64,000 nucleotides of DNA, taken from contig NZ_JAUSCF010000034.1 in the NCBI RefSeq assembly GCF_030651625.1, positions 1 through 64,000 on the forward strand, in the 5' to 3' direction. How positions within the stretch are numbered: position 1 is the stretch's first letter; every line of letters starts with the position of its first letter. Shown here piece by piece: positions 33,208 through 42,003 of the stretch. The DNA is from Hydrogenophaga sp. Its GTDB lineage: Bacteria > Pseudomonadota > Gammaproteobacteria > Burkholderiales > Burkholderiaceae_C. A program made the translations under genes and the position numbers. The notes beneath the pieces are model-generated. The model saw only the letters and a list, made by a program, of their open reading frames with translations, did not search any database and was not told the DNA's origin.

Positions 33208-35156
33208 AGGGAGGTCTGCGCTCGGTTATCGGCAAAAGCAGGCGCGGCGGCCGGCAGGTCAAGGCCCACTGTGCCCACACCATTGGCGGTCACCGGGTAG
33301 GGGGGAAGGGTCAGGGTCACGGCAGTGCCCTGGCCAGGGGCGGACACCACCTTGACGTGAGCGCCAATGCGCTCGGCACGTTCTCGCATGATCTTCATGC
33401 CCACATGGGTCGGTCCGTGCGCATGCGACACGTCGAAGCCCGTGCCATTGTCGCGCACGGTGAAGCGCCAGCGCGCACTCTTCACCACCTCCAGGCTGAC
33501 GTGGGTGGCTCCGGCGTGTTTGCGCACATTGGACAGGGCTTCCTGCAGCACATGAAGCACCTGTACCTGCACGTCGGGTGGCAAGGGCAGGCCCTGTCCG
33601 TCCACCTCAAGGCGCGTGGGCAGGCCTGTCTGATGCTGGAATTTCTGCAGTGTCTCCTGCAGTGCGGCCTCGATGTCGTCGGTGTTGGTGCGGGTGCGAA
33701 AGTTCATCAGCAACTCGCGCACGTCATTGATGCTCTCGCGCAGGCCCACGTCCAGCTCGTCGAGCGTGGTCTGCACCAGCGCTGGCTGGTCTTTCTGGAC
33801 CGCCGAGCGAAGCAGCTGCACCTGAATCTTGAGAAAGGCCAGCGACTGGGCAATGGAGTCGTGCAGCTCGCGGGCAATCAGGGCACGCTCTTCGCCCACC
33901 GCAGCCTCGCGTTCCAGCGCTGCCGCGCGCAGGCCCTCCAGGGCACTGGCCAGGTGGCTGGCCAGGGCGTCCAGCAACTCGGTCTCGTCGGCGTTGAGGG
34001 CAATTTCGCCGCGAAAGAAGAGATCAATCTCGCCAATCAGCCGCTGCTGCAGGCGCACCGGTACGCTCACCACATTCTGGTAGCCCACCTTGGCGCAGTG
34101 GCGCATGGGAGCGGCATCGTGACTGTGGATGGGGATCACACGCGTGCGCGCATCAGATTGCAGGTTGCCGCAGGCACAGGCCCCAGCGAGCAGGCTGCGT
34201 TCCTCCTCCTGCATCTCCAGAGGGAAACAGTCGGACGCCAGCATCAGGTAGCGTTGATTGGCTTCGTCGGACCATCGTACCGCCACTGCATCGGCCTTCA
34301 TGACCTTTCGCACGCGCTGCGAGAAGCCGCGTGAAAGCTCTTCGATATTGTTGGCGCTGGCCAGGAATGCACTCACTTCGTACAGGGCCTCCAGCCGCGC
34401 CCGCTGGGCTTCAATGCGCCGCGTCTTGCGTTCCACCTGACTTTCCAGACCTTCGTACATGGATTGCAGGGTGGCGGCCATTCGGTTGAACCCGGCTGCC
34501 ACCTGACCAAATTCGTCATGGGTGTTCACCGCCACCCGCACCGAAAACTCACCCGCTTCCAGCTGTCGCTGGCCCTGTCGCATATTGGCCAGCGGGTTGA
34601 TCACAAAGCGGTAGCCGCTGTAGAGCATGACCAACGCGCCACCAATGGCCAATGCCATCATGAGGTACTGAAACAGATTGAGGACGGCGGTCAGCCCGGA
34701 AATTTCCTTTTCTATGGTGCGCACGAAGCGTTCGATGGCTTCCACGAAAACGCCCACTTCCTGCTGAGAGGTCTCGTGCGTGGCGCCGCTTTGCAGCCAG
34801 CGACTGCGCTGAACCTGCCACAGCGATTCCACCACTGCAAAATCGCGGCTGATGTTGACGTCCCAGGGCACAGACAGCGGCCGACTCGGGTCCCCCTTGC
34901 GCAGCAACGCCAGGCTTTCATCGAACTGGCCCACCAGGGCCGCCACCTCGGCAGGGGGCAACGGCGCCTGCACGGCGCTGTGCAGGCGCCAGGTCTGCAT
35001 GCGCAGTCGGCCGGCTTCGTTCACGGCGGCCGCGCCGCCTTCCAGCTGCCATGTCAGCCACAGCGTGAGGCCAATGGAAGCCAGCGCCACCACGAGCAGG
35101 CCCGCACCAATGCGCATCAGCTTGGTCGAGAGCGACGGTGTGGATGACATCAACAT
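33204..35156 (-). CDS. narX: Nitrate/nitrite sensor histidine kinase NarX
   Basis: A 650-residue inner-membrane sensor. It has a first helix at about residue 17, then the periplasmic nitrate-binding P-box EAGRLRMQTWRLHSAVQ, a second helix near residue 165, HAMP, a GAF-like central module with the cysteines in LAGACACGNLQ, the histidine motif ALIARELHDSIAQSLAFLKI and the ATPase motifs ALSNVRKHAGA and DNGTGFD. The central Cys cluster is a known feature of NarX. The start ATG at 35156 has no strong ribosome binding site; ATG 35150 is possible. It forms a unit with narL. Confidence 0.95.
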   Translation of the reverse strand: MLMSSTPSLSTKLMRIGAGLLVVALASIGLTLWLTWQLEGGAAAVNEAGRLRMQTWRLHSAVQAPLPPAEVAALVGQFDESLALLRKGDPSRPLSVPWDVNISRDFAVVESLWQVQRSRWLQSGATHETSQQEVGVFVEAIERFVRTIEKEISGLTAVLNLFQYLMMALAIGGALVMLYSGYRFVINPLANMRQGQRQLEAGEFSVRVAVNTHDEFGQVAAGFNRMAATLQSMYEGLESQVERKTRRIEAQRARLEALYEVSAFLASANNIEELSRGFSQRVRKVMKADAVAVRWSDEANQRYLMLASDCFPLEMQEEERSLLAGACACGNLQSDARTRVIPIHSHDAAPMRHCAKVGYQNVVSVPVRLQQRLIGEIDLFFRGEIALNADETELLDALASHLASALEGLRAAALEREAAVGEERALIARELHDSIAQSLAFLKIQVQLLRSAVQKDQPALVQTTLDELDVGLRESINDVRELLMNFRTRTNTDDIEAALQETLQKFQHQTGLPTRLEVDGQGLPLPPDVQVQVLHVLQEALSNVRKHAGATHVSLEVVKSARWRFTVRDNGTGFDVSHAHGPTHVGMKIMRERAERIGAHVKVVSAPGQGTAVTLTLPPYPVTANGVGTVGLDLPAAAPAFADNRAQTSL

Positions 35157-35292
35157 AGGGTAACGGTGATCAGAAATCCCGCCTATCGGTCAAACGGGTG
35201 AGAGCCGCCCTGTGACCAGTACGTCTTCTGGCCATACAGCGCAACCCGCACAAGGCGCGACGGGCCAATGTCAGAAATGAGGCGAGTCGCTC

Positions 35293-35622
35293 TCACGGCC
35301 GCAACACGATCGTCACGAGCACGCTCGCGTCTTCGACGCCCATGAGAGCGTGGGGCTCGCCTCCGTGCAGAAACAGCAATTGCCCCGCTTGCAGACGCTG
35401 CGTGCCTGTGGGGGTTTCAAAGTCGATCGAACCTTCCAGGCACTGCACGGTGATTTCGCCGGGCACTGCGTGCATGGGCATGGTTCGCCCTACGGGCAAC
35501 ACGAGGCGGATCACTTCGAGCTGTTCGGACTTGAACAGCGCGACCGACTGGCTGCTGACCGCGTCGCCTCCGGTGGCGTGCAGGTTGGCGATCTCACCCG
35601 ATTGCAGGTGGTTCAGTGCCAT
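35293..35622 (-). CDS. Small cupin-domain protein
   Basis: A 109-residue single-cupin protein. The barrel motifs are GRTMPMHAVPGEITVQCLEG and LQAGQLLFLHGGEPHALMGV, so the metal-binding histidines are partly kept (MHAVPGE and PHAL). Function is unknown; such small cupins bind small ligands or metals. It lies upstream of narX on the same strand, with a 136-base spacer. The start is ATG at 35622 with AAGGAAAAC in front. Confidence 0.85.
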   Translation of the reverse strand: MALNHLQSGEIANLHATGGDAVSSQSVALFKSEQLEVIRLVLPVGRTMPMHAVPGEITVQCLEGSIDFETPTGTQRLQAGQLLFLHGGEPHALMGVEDASVLVTIVLRP

Positions 35623-35745
35623 GGTGTTTTCCTTGTTCTGAATGACTGGCGAGTGGGTCTTGTGACAGGGTAGCTTCAAAGTTCAGATGATCAAGTGCCT
35701 GGGCGCCGATTCATCAAGAACGCCTGTGGAGGGGCCACGAAGCAA

Positions 35746-35771
35746 TGCAATGGTTGCTGTCGCCCATTGCA
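35746..35771 (-). repeat. Inverted repeat downstream of nsrR
   Basis: TGCAATGG (35746-35753) and CCATTGCA (35764-35771) form an 8-bp stem with a ten-base loop, 100 bases past the nsrR stop and upstream of the cupin gene. A second small hairpin, CCCGC-GTTT-GCGGG (35786-35799), is next to it. Neither has a T tract. The pair may end the nsrR transcript. Confidence 0.4.
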
Positions 35772-35871
35772 ATCAGCATCAGGATCCCGCGTTTGCGGGT
35801 CGAAAGTTGTGACCGTTCGTTCGGGCAAGGTGGTTTTTCCTCAGCTGCATCATCATGCCCTTTCCGCTTTG

Positions 35872-36336
35872 TCACGATGGCAGCCCGATCGTCATCAACA
35901 CCCGTTGCCCCTTTCCACTGCGCACCTGCTGGGGCTCGACCAGATCGGCAAGGGTCACGCCGTCCAGCACCGCCAGGTAGCTCGCCAGCGCCGTGTGCAA
36001 CACGCCTTTGAGGTGGCAACGCCCATCGATGCGGCAGGTGTTGCTTTCCGCATCGAAGCACTCCACCAGCGTGAAGTCGGTTTCGGACTGGCGCACCACG
36101 TCACCGAGCCGGATCTCGGCCGCCGGCCGCAGCAGGCGCAAACCACCGCCACGCCCCCGGGTGGTTTCCAGCCAACCCTGGTCTGACAGCGCCACCACGA
36201 TCTTGGTCAGGTGGCTGCGGGAGATACCGTGCGCTTCCGCGATCTCGGTGATGGTCACCGGCTGCTCGCGCCGGACGTGCACCGCGCAGAACATCAGGAC
36301 CCGCAGGCTGTAGTCGGTCCAGTGGGTCAGGCGCAA
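35872..36336 (-). CDS. nsrR: Rrf2-family NO-sensing repressor NsrR
   Basis: A 154-residue Fe-S-cluster regulator. The helix-turn-helix (TITEIAEAHGISRSHLTKIV) and wing (TTRGRGGGLRLLRP) match Rrf2 proteins. Three cysteines in VECFDAESNTCRIDGRCHLK, spaced C-x7-C-x5-C, are the cluster ligands and fit Betaproteobacterial NsrR rather than IscR. It is divergent from the iron-cluster repair gene, with 108 bases between starts, and likely represses that gene until NO destroys the cluster. Confidence 0.93.
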   Translation of the reverse strand: MRLTHWTDYSLRVLMFCAVHVRREQPVTITEIAEAHGISRSHLTKIVVALSDQGWLETTRGRGGGLRLLRPAAEIRLGDVVRQSETDFTLVECFDAESNTCRIDGRCHLKGVLHTALASYLAVLDGVTLADLVEPQQVRSGKGQRVLMTIGLPS

Positions 36337-36378
36337 AACACATCCTCCAACAGAACGATGGCCGTCTGGATGGTGAAA

Positions 36379-36431
36379 ATATTCATCTTGCGTGGATTTT
36401 ATAGGCTAATATATTCATTCCATATGAATCT
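36379..36431. promoter_or_regulatory. Candidate NsrR operator and promoter of the repair gene
   Basis: ATTCAT-TCCAT-ATGAAT (36413-36429) is a perfect inverted repeat in a very AT-rich stretch. The half-site ATATTCAT also occurs 32 bases upstream (36379-36386), about three helical turns away. The spacing and divergent location suit a repressor site for NsrR. The ribosome binding site AAGGATC of the repair gene follows at once, so bound repressor would block its transcription start. Confidence 0.6.
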
Positions 36432-36444
36432 ATAAGGATCTTTC

Positions 36445-37143
36445 ATGAATGCTGTGCTTGAAACCCTCGCTCCGAACCGCGCTCGACAGGCCATTGGCCA
36501 GATCGCCGTCGAACTGCCGGGCGCAACCGCCGTGTTCCGCCGCCACAAGCTCGACTTCTGCTGCGGCGGTCAGATCCCGCTCCAGGAGGCCTGCGAAGCC
36601 AAGCAGCTGTCTGTCGACACGGTGCTGGCCGAGCTGGAGGGCCTGCAACGGGTCGACGTCGACGTGGCGCAGCAGCCTGCGCCTGAGGTGATTGACCACA
36701 TCTTGCAGCGCTACCACGCGGTGCATCGCGAACAACTGCCCGAACTCATCCGCATGGCGCGACGCGTGGAAGCCGTCCACCGCGACAGTCCCGACGTTCC
36801 CGCCGGCCTGGCCGCGCACCTGGAGGCCATGGAGGCTGAATTGCTCGACCACATGGACAAGGAAGAGAACATCCTGTTCCCGCTGCTGCGAGCAGGGGGC
36901 CTTGGCATGGCTCACAACCCCATCGCGGTCATGCGCCACGAACACATCAGCCATGGGGAACAACTGGAGCGCCTGATGGCGCTGGCCCACAACACCCAAC
37001 CGCCTTCAGGTGCCTGCAACACCTGGCGCGCGCTGTACGCCGGCATTGCCCAACTTTCTGACGACTTGATCAACCACATTCACCTGGAGAACAACCTGCT
37101 GTTTCCGCAGTTTGAACCCCGGGCTGCAGCCTGCTGCCCCTGA
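36445..37143 (+). CDS. ytfE: Iron-sulfur cluster repair di-iron protein (RIC/YtfE/ScdA)
   Basis: A 232-residue protein that repairs Fe-S clusters damaged by NO or oxidants. The N-terminal ScdA domain has the motif LDFCCGG. The hemerythrin-like domain supplies His/Glu ligands in YHAVHREQLPELI, HLEAMEAELLDHMDKEE, RHEHISHGEQLERL and LINHIHLENNLLFPQF. It ends in an unusual CCP. Divergent from nsrR, it is a typical member of that regulon. A FNR-type box lies 38 bases past its stop. Confidence 0.95.
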   Translation: MNAVLETLAPNRARQAIGQIAVELPGATAVFRRHKLDFCCGGQIPLQEACEAKQLSVDTVLAELEGLQRVDVDVAQQPAPEVIDHILQRYHAVHREQLPELIRMARRVEAVHRDSPDVPAGLAAHLEAMEAELLDHMDKEENILFPLLRAGGLGMAHNPIAVMRHEHISHGEQLERLMALAHNTQPPSGACNTWRALYAGIAQLSDDLINHIHLENNLLFPQFEPRAAACCP

Positions 37144-37180
37144 TAGCAGGCCGGTGGCGCGCAATCCAGTCATGCGCAAA

Positions 37181-37194
37181 TTGACCTGGGTCAA
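37181..37194 (+). promoter_or_regulatory. FNR/ANR-type binding site
   Basis: TTGACCTGGGTCAA has arms TTGACC and GGTCAA with two central bases and fits the FNR/DNR core TTGAY-N4-RTCAA. It is in the spacer between the repair gene and the hemolysin III gene. If it activates from about -41, transcription would begin near 37229, giving a 136-base leader before the next start. Confidence 0.7.
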
Positions 37195-37364
37195 CGTTGG
37201 GGGGCCAGCCCGCTGCTGTCTTCGTGCCCGCGTGACCAATGGGTGATGGCGCGACCGAAAACCCGCTTCCCTCCCCATTGCCCTCAACACGACTGGTTTG
37301 ACCCCTTCCGTCGCCCCTTTGCGGCACCACGCCGTACACGCAGCACAGGCCGCGGTCTGAAGCC

Positions 37365-37982
37365 ATGGTCGTCGGAGAGCGTTTCAACAGCATCAGCCAC
37401 CTCGTGGGAGCGGTGCTGGCAGTGGCTGGCTCCGCTGTGCTCATCGTCAGCGCGTCGCTGCGCGGCGATCCCTGGCGCATCGTGGGTTTCAGTGTCTACG
37501 GTGCCATGCTGGTGGCGCTCTACATCGCGTCCACGCTGTATCACGCGCTGGGCGGCAGGGCCAAGATCGTGTTTCAGAAGCTGGACCATTGCAGCATCTA
37601 CCTGCTGATCGCGGGCAGCTACACACCGTTTGCACTGATTTCACTGCAAGGCCCCTGGGGCTGGTGGCTGTTGGGGGCGGTCTGGTCGCTGGCCGTACTC
37701 GGTATCGCGCAGGAGATCTGGCTCGCGCGCGGTGCGCGGGTGCTGTCGCTCGTGATCTATGTGCTCATGGGCTGGCTGGCGCTGGTGGCGGTGGTGCCGT
37801 TGTGGGAAGCGTTGGGCCCGGATGGCTTTGCGTGGCTGGCCGCCGGCGGTGTCCTCTACACCCTGGGCATCGCCTTCTACGCCACCGATCACAAGCTGCG
37901 CCATGGTCACGGCATCTGGCACCTGTTCGTGCTCGCCGGCAGCATTTGCCACTTCTTCACCCTGCTGCTGTACGTGGCCTGA
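37365..37982 (+). CDS. Hemolysin III (TrhA/PAQR-like) family membrane protein
   Basis: A 205-residue protein with seven predicted helices. The family pattern is clear: GERFNSISHLVGAVLAV at the N-terminus, STLYHAL in helix 2, KLDHCSIYLLIAGSYTPFAL and the C-terminal HGIWHLFVLAGSICHFFTLL. The conserved His and Asp of this superfamily probably bind a metal and act in membrane lipid chemistry. It is preceded by a FNR-like box, so it may be induced at low oxygen. Confidence 0.92.
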   Translation: MVVGERFNSISHLVGAVLAVAGSAVLIVSASLRGDPWRIVGFSVYGAMLVALYIASTLYHALGGRAKIVFQKLDHCSIYLLIAGSYTPFALISLQGPWGWWLLGAVWSLAVLGIAQEIWLARGARVLSLVIYVLMGWLALVAVVPLWEALGPDGFAWLAAGGVLYTLGIAFYATDHKLRHGHGIWHLFVLAGSICHFFTLLLYVA

Positions 37983-38214
37983 ACTTTGGAGCCTGCGCGG
38001 CACCCGGCGCTGGTGGACTGGCCCTCCCGGGCGCAAGCGATTGACCGGTCGGTGACTGTCGGTCCAGTGTTTCCCGCACACGAAGGTACCGGTACGGTTG
38101 AGCCGCACGCGGGTTGGGGTGGTCCGGCCCCTCCGTGATGAAGCATGCTCCCAAGCCCCGCACTTGAGCCTTGTCGCACAATCCCTTTGACAAAGACACA
38201 ATGCCTTATCTCTC

Positions 38215-38622
38215 ATGCAGGCCACAACCATCGCCACGCTTTACCCCGCCCTGCTGCATGCGCATATCGCGCTGGTGGTGCTGAGCGTGGGATTGTTTGC
38301 AATGCGCTGGGTGGGCGTGCTGGCCGGCGGGCACTGGCCCATGCAGCGCCGCACGCGCGTGGTGAGCATGGTGTTCGACACCGCCCTGCTGTGCGCCGGC
38401 GTCACGCTTTGGTGGTTGCTCCAGCTGCACCCTTTGCAGCAGCCCTGGCTGGGAACCAAGCTGGCGCTGCTGGTGATGTACATCGTGCTGGGCACGTTCG
38501 CCCTCAAACGCGCGCGCCGCTGGGTGGGCAAGCTGGTGTTCGGTCTGCTCGCACTTGCGGTGGTGGCACACATGGTTGCCATTGCACAAACCCGCAATCC
38601 TGTGGGGTGGCTGAGCCCATGA
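38215..38622 (+). CDS. SirB2-family membrane protein
   Basis: A 135-residue protein with four hydrophobic segments, beginning LYPALLHAHIALVVLSVGLF and containing WLGTKLALLVMYIVLGTFAL, which fits the SirB family. Histidines HAHIAL and VAHMVAIAQ could bind heme, but biochemical function is unknown. It overlaps the next gene by four bases (ATGA). Confidence 0.8.
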   Translation: MQATTIATLYPALLHAHIALVVLSVGLFAMRWVGVLAGGHWPMQRRTRVVSMVFDTALLCAGVTLWWLLQLHPLQQPWLGTKLALLVMYIVLGTFALKRARRWVGKLVFGLLALAVVAHMVAIAQTRNPVGWLSP

Positions 38623-39068
38623 GCCCACCTGCCGCACCAGAACCGGCGCCCGTTCCTGCACAAGGGACACGGCTGCACACATCTCGCACGGTGCGCTGGC
38701 TGCTGTGGCTTGCAGGCACGCTGTCGCTGGCACTGGGACTGATCGGCGTGGTACTGCCTGGCCTGCCCACCACGCCCTTCATCCTGCTCAGCGCGGCCTG
38801 CTACGCCAGGGCATCGCCCCGCCTGTACCACTGGCTCACCCACCACCGATTCCTGGGCCCCATGGTGCGCGACTGGGAGCAGCACCACAACCTCACGCGG
38901 CGCACGAAGACGGTGGCACAGGTGTCGATGGTGCTGATGGTGAGCCTCTCGGCCTGGGGCTTGCGCGAGCGCCCGTTGTTGCTGGCGGTGGTGCTGGTGG
39001 CTGCCGCAGTGGGTGTCTGGGTGGTGGCGCGCATTCCGACACGCCCTGCCCCATCCGGTGAAGGCTGA
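38619..39068 (+). CDS. YbaN (DUF454) family membrane protein
   Basis: A 149-residue protein with a Pro/Ala-rich start and two or three hydrophobic segments. The signature GLIGVVLPGLPTTPFILLSA followed by CYARASPRLYHWL is diagnostic of DUF454/YbaN. The function is not known. It is translationally coupled to the SirB2-like gene. Confidence 0.88.
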   Translation: MSPPAAPEPAPVPAQGTRLHTSRTVRWLLWLAGTLSLALGLIGVVLPGLPTTPFILLSAACYARASPRLYHWLTHHRFLGPMVRDWEQHHNLTRRTKTVAQVSMVLMVSLSAWGLRERPLLLAVVLVAAAVGVWVVARIPTRPAPSGEG

Positions 39069-39173
39069 AGGCGCCCTTTGGCATGACCATAAGGTGCGCT
39101 TAATGTGCACCGCCCAAGATGACGTTCATGCACTCGCCATCTGTCCCGGCGAATGCGCCCAGGAGCGTCTTTC

Positions 39174-39836
39174 ATGCAAACAGCACCGTGGCTCAATTCC
39201 GTTCTTTCTGCTACCTCCCAGCGGCTATTGCCCCCGCCCAGAAGGCTGAACGTCCACCCCGCTGATGACCCCCGTCGGCCTGAAGTCGAAGCGTTCATCC
39301 AGCGTGTTTTTTCCGCGCGCTTCGATGCCCAGGTCCAGCAATTTGCGCCCGTACTGGTGAGCCTGAGCGACCCCCTGAGCGGACGCATCCTGACGGCCGC
39401 TGGCTACCGCGCAGCGGGTGAGGCGCCGCTTTTTCTGGAAACGTATCTCGGCGACCCGGTCGAGCGCCTGCTCTCAGGCATCTGTGGTCGCAGCATTGAT
39501 CGGGCAGGCATCGTGGAAGTGGGTCACCTGGCCGCCGAGCAGGCAGGCGAAGGCCGCAGGTTGATCCTTCTGCTGGGCCAGCACCTGGCCGATGAAGGTG
39601 TGCAATGGGTGGTGAGCACGCTCACCGAGCCCCTGCGACAGCTTTTCGCGCGCATCGGCATCACGCCTCTGGCCCTGGGGCGTGCCAACCCCGACCGGCT
39701 GGGCACCGCTGCCGCTGCGGCGTGGGGAAGCTACTACGAACACGAACCGATCGTGCTGGCCGGGCAGCTGCCGCAGGCATTGAAGCGCCTGGCGCGTCGC
39801 GAATCCCGCCAACGCCTCAGTGCAGGGGTAGCATGA
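39174..39836 (+). CDS. Thermostable hemolysin family protein (GNAT-like)
   Basis: A 220-residue soluble protein. It resembles the thermostable hemolysin family, which has an acetyltransferase-like fold, through EAFIQRVFSARFDAQVQQF, LFLETYLGDPVERLL and VEVGHLAAEQAGEGRRLILL. No signal peptide is seen, so a secreted toxin role is doubtful; an acyl or acetyl transfer step is more likely. It is first in a tightly packed operon with an AMP ligase, a di-iron oxidase and an SDR, and its stop overlaps the ligase start (ATGA). Confidence 0.75.
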   Translation: MQTAPWLNSVLSATSQRLLPPPRRLNVHPADDPRRPEVEAFIQRVFSARFDAQVQQFAPVLVSLSDPLSGRILTAAGYRAAGEAPLFLETYLGDPVERLLSGICGRSIDRAGIVEVGHLAAEQAGEGRRLILLLGQHLADEGVQWVVSTLTEPLRQLFARIGITPLALGRANPDRLGTAAAAAWGSYYEHEPIVLAGQLPQALKRLARRESRQRLSAGVA

Positions 39837-41293
39837 ACCACGCACCGTCATCCGCTGCACTGTGCACCCCGGACGGGGTCATCACCCGCGTCGAACTCGA
39901 CACCATGGTCCAGGCGCTGGCCCTCCAGTTGGCGGCCGAAGGCACTCGCGTTCTGGCCACCTGGCTCGACAACGGGCCGGCCTGGATCGTCGCCGATCTG
40001 GCGGCGGCCAACGGCGGGCTGGTTCACGTGCCGCTGCCTGTGTTCTTCACACCGACGCAGGTCGGTCACGCCCTGCAGGCAGCGGGTGTGGACACACTGC
40101 TGGCTGCCAACGGCATGCCCATCCCATGGCCCGGCGCATCGGTCCAGCCCATTCAGCTCGCGGGGTCCGCACTCACGTTGCACCGCCGCGACGTGGAGCC
40201 AGTGCGTCTGCCGCTCCACACCGGGAAGATCACCTTCACCTCTGGGACCACAGGTACACCCAAGGGTGTGTGTCTTTCGAACACGGCCATGCAGCAGGTG
40301 GCAGCAGGGCTGGCCGAAGCGCTGGCACCGCTGGCCATCGAGCGCCATCTGTGCGCGCTGCCCCTGCCCGTCTTGCTGGAGAACATCGCGGGCGTGCTGG
40401 CGCCGCTGTCACAAGGGGCAGCGTGCACCGTGCTGCCGCTGGAACAGGTGGGCCTGAGCGGATCGTCCCGATTCGACCCGGCCCGGCTGCAGGCTGCCGT
40501 ACTGGCTCATCAGCCGCACAGCATGATCCTGTTGCCCCAGATGCTGCGCGCCTGGACGCTGTGGTTGCAGCACACGCACCAGCGCGCACCGGCCTCGTTG
40601 CGCATGGTGGCCGTCGGCGGCGCGGCGGTGGGCGCGGCGACGCTGCTGGCCGCCCGAGCGGTGGGCATTCCCGCGTTTGAAGGCTACGGGCTGTCAGAAG
40701 GTGCGTCGGTGCAAACGCTCAACCTGCCCGGTGCCGACCGGCCAGGCAGTGCAGGGCGCCCGTTGCCGCACAGCCGCGTGCGCGTCAACGCCCAGGGCGA
40801 ACTGGAGATCGCCGGCAGTCTGATGACGGGCTACCTCGGCGCCCCCGAGGCCGTCCCGGCGTGGTGGCCCACCGGCGACCTCGGCCACATCGACAGCGAC
40901 GGATTCGTCCATGTCATGGGGCGCAGCAAGCACGTACTCATCACGTCCTTCGGCCGCAACGTGTCGCCTGAATGGGTTGAAACCACGCTGTGCTCGCAGG
41001 CCGGTGTGGCCCAGGCCGTGGTGTTCGGCGACGCACAACCCGCCTTGAGCGCGGTGCTTTGGCCCCTCACGTCCGAGGTCACCGAAGCACAGTTGCAGGC
41101 CGCAGTCGACGCAGCCAACCAGGCTCTGCCGGACTACGCCCGCGTGGTCCGCTGGGTCCGCGCACGCGCCGCGTTCCAGCCCGGCACCGGCCTGAGCACC
41201 GCCAACGGGCGGCCGCAGCGCAGCGCCATCGAGACCCTGCACGCCGATGCCCTCTTTGAAACAACCGTCGACACAACCGCTGCCGTCGCCTGA
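39833..41293 (+). CDS. AMP-dependent acyl ligase/synthetase with Arg at the A10 position
   Basis: A 486-residue adenylate-forming enzyme that should activate a carboxylic acid, probably fatty or aromatic, as an acyl-AMP. The core motifs are TSGTTGTPKG (residues 136-145), FEGYGLSEGA, WWPTGDLGHID and GRSKHVLITSFGRNVSPEW. The A10 motif reads NGRPQR (458-463), so the usual catalytic lysine is Arg460. It is shorter than classical long-chain acyl-CoA synthetases. The start is ATG at 39833 rather than the longer frame at 39605, which overlaps the previous gene. The substrate is unknown. Confidence 0.85.
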   Translation: MNHAPSSAALCTPDGVITRVELDTMVQALALQLAAEGTRVLATWLDNGPAWIVADLAAANGGLVHVPLPVFFTPTQVGHALQAAGVDTLLAANGMPIPWPGASVQPIQLAGSALTLHRRDVEPVRLPLHTGKITFTSGTTGTPKGVCLSNTAMQQVAAGLAEALAPLAIERHLCALPLPVLLENIAGVLAPLSQGAACTVLPLEQVGLSGSSRFDPARLQAAVLAHQPHSMILLPQMLRAWTLWLQHTHQRAPASLRMVAVGGAAVGAATLLAARAVGIPAFEGYGLSEGASVQTLNLPGADRPGSAGRPLPHSRVRVNAQGELEIAGSLMTGYLGAPEAVPAWWPTGDLGHIDSDGFVHVMGRSKHVLITSFGRNVSPEWVETTLCSQAGVAQAVVFGDAQPALSAVLWPLTSEVTEAQLQAAVDAANQALPDYARVVRWVRARAAFQPGTGLSTANGRPQRSAIETLHADALFETTVDTTAAVA

Positions 41294-41313
41294 AAACCCG
41301 CCAAGGAATGACC

Positions 41314-42003
41314 ATGAGTTTCCACCAACGTTTGATCCGCGAGACCGAGTCCGATCGCCGAGCCATGCTCGGTGCCCCCATCATTCAGGGATGCCTGAAC
41401 GGCGCGGTGTCGCTGCCAAGCTACCTCGCCTTCCTCACCGAGGCCTACCACCACGTGCACCACACGGTGCCCCTGCTCAAGGCCTGCAAGGCCGCCCTGC
41501 CGGCGCACCATGCCTGGCTTGAAGGCGCCATGGACGAATACATCGAAGAAGAGCAAGGGCACGACAAATGGATTCTTGACGACATCCGCGCCTGCGGCAG
41601 CGACACGGAGGCGGTGCGCAATGGTCGCCCTGCACACGCCACCGAGGTGATGGTGGCCTGCGCCTACGACACCATCGCGCGCCGCAATCCGCTGGGTTTC
41701 TTCGGCATGGTGCATGTGCTCGAAGGCACCAGCGTGGCGCTCGCCCTGCTCGCCGCAGACCAGATCCAGCACGCGCTGCAATTGCCCGATGCGGCTTTCA
41801 GCTACCTGCGCTCGCACGGCACGCTCGACCAGGAACACACGGCCCACTTCGCGCTGCTGATGGACCAGATCCACGATCCGCAGGACCAGGCCGACATCGT
41901 GCACGGCGCGCGCAGCTTCTACCGCCTCTACGGAGACGTGTTCCGTGGTCTGCCCCTGCCGGCCGTGTCGCCCCAGCAGCAGCTGGCTGGAGCCACCGCA
42001 TGA
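41314..42003 (+). CDS. Heme-oxygenase-like di-iron oxidase (HDO, TenA/CADD-like)
   Basis: A 229-residue helical protein often mis-named a TenA regulator. All six expected iron ligands of the HDO superfamily can be placed: Glu43 and His50 (E-x6-H), Glu137 in VHVLEGTS, and His168, Asp172, His175 (H-x3-D-x2-H). This is the pattern of CADD and UndA-type oxidases that cleave or hydroxylate small amine or fatty acid substrates with O2. The start at 41314 is preferred because AAGGA lies at the right distance; ATG 41308 is too close. It overlaps the SDR gene by four bases. Confidence 0.83.
   Translation: MSFHQRLIRETESDRRAMLGAPIIQGCLNGAVSLPSYLAFLTEAYHHVHHTVPLLKACKAALPAHHAWLEGAMDEYIEEEQGHDKWILDDIRACGSDTEAVRNGRPAHATEVMVACAYDTIARRNPLGFFGMVHVLEGTSVALALLAADQIQHALQLPDAAFSYLRSHGTLDQEHTAHFALLMDQIHDPQDQADIVHGARSFYRLYGDVFRGLPLPAVSPQQQLAGATA

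Noticed and set aside
37243-37608. A 121-codon frame overlapping the hemolysin III start
   Set aside because: Out of frame with the conserved gene and composed of Arg, Trp, Ser and Pro as expected by chance at high GC.
39174-39836. Reading the thermostable hemolysin homologue as a secreted toxin
   Set aside because: No signal peptide is present, and it is embedded in an enzymatic operon; a transferase-like role is more likely.
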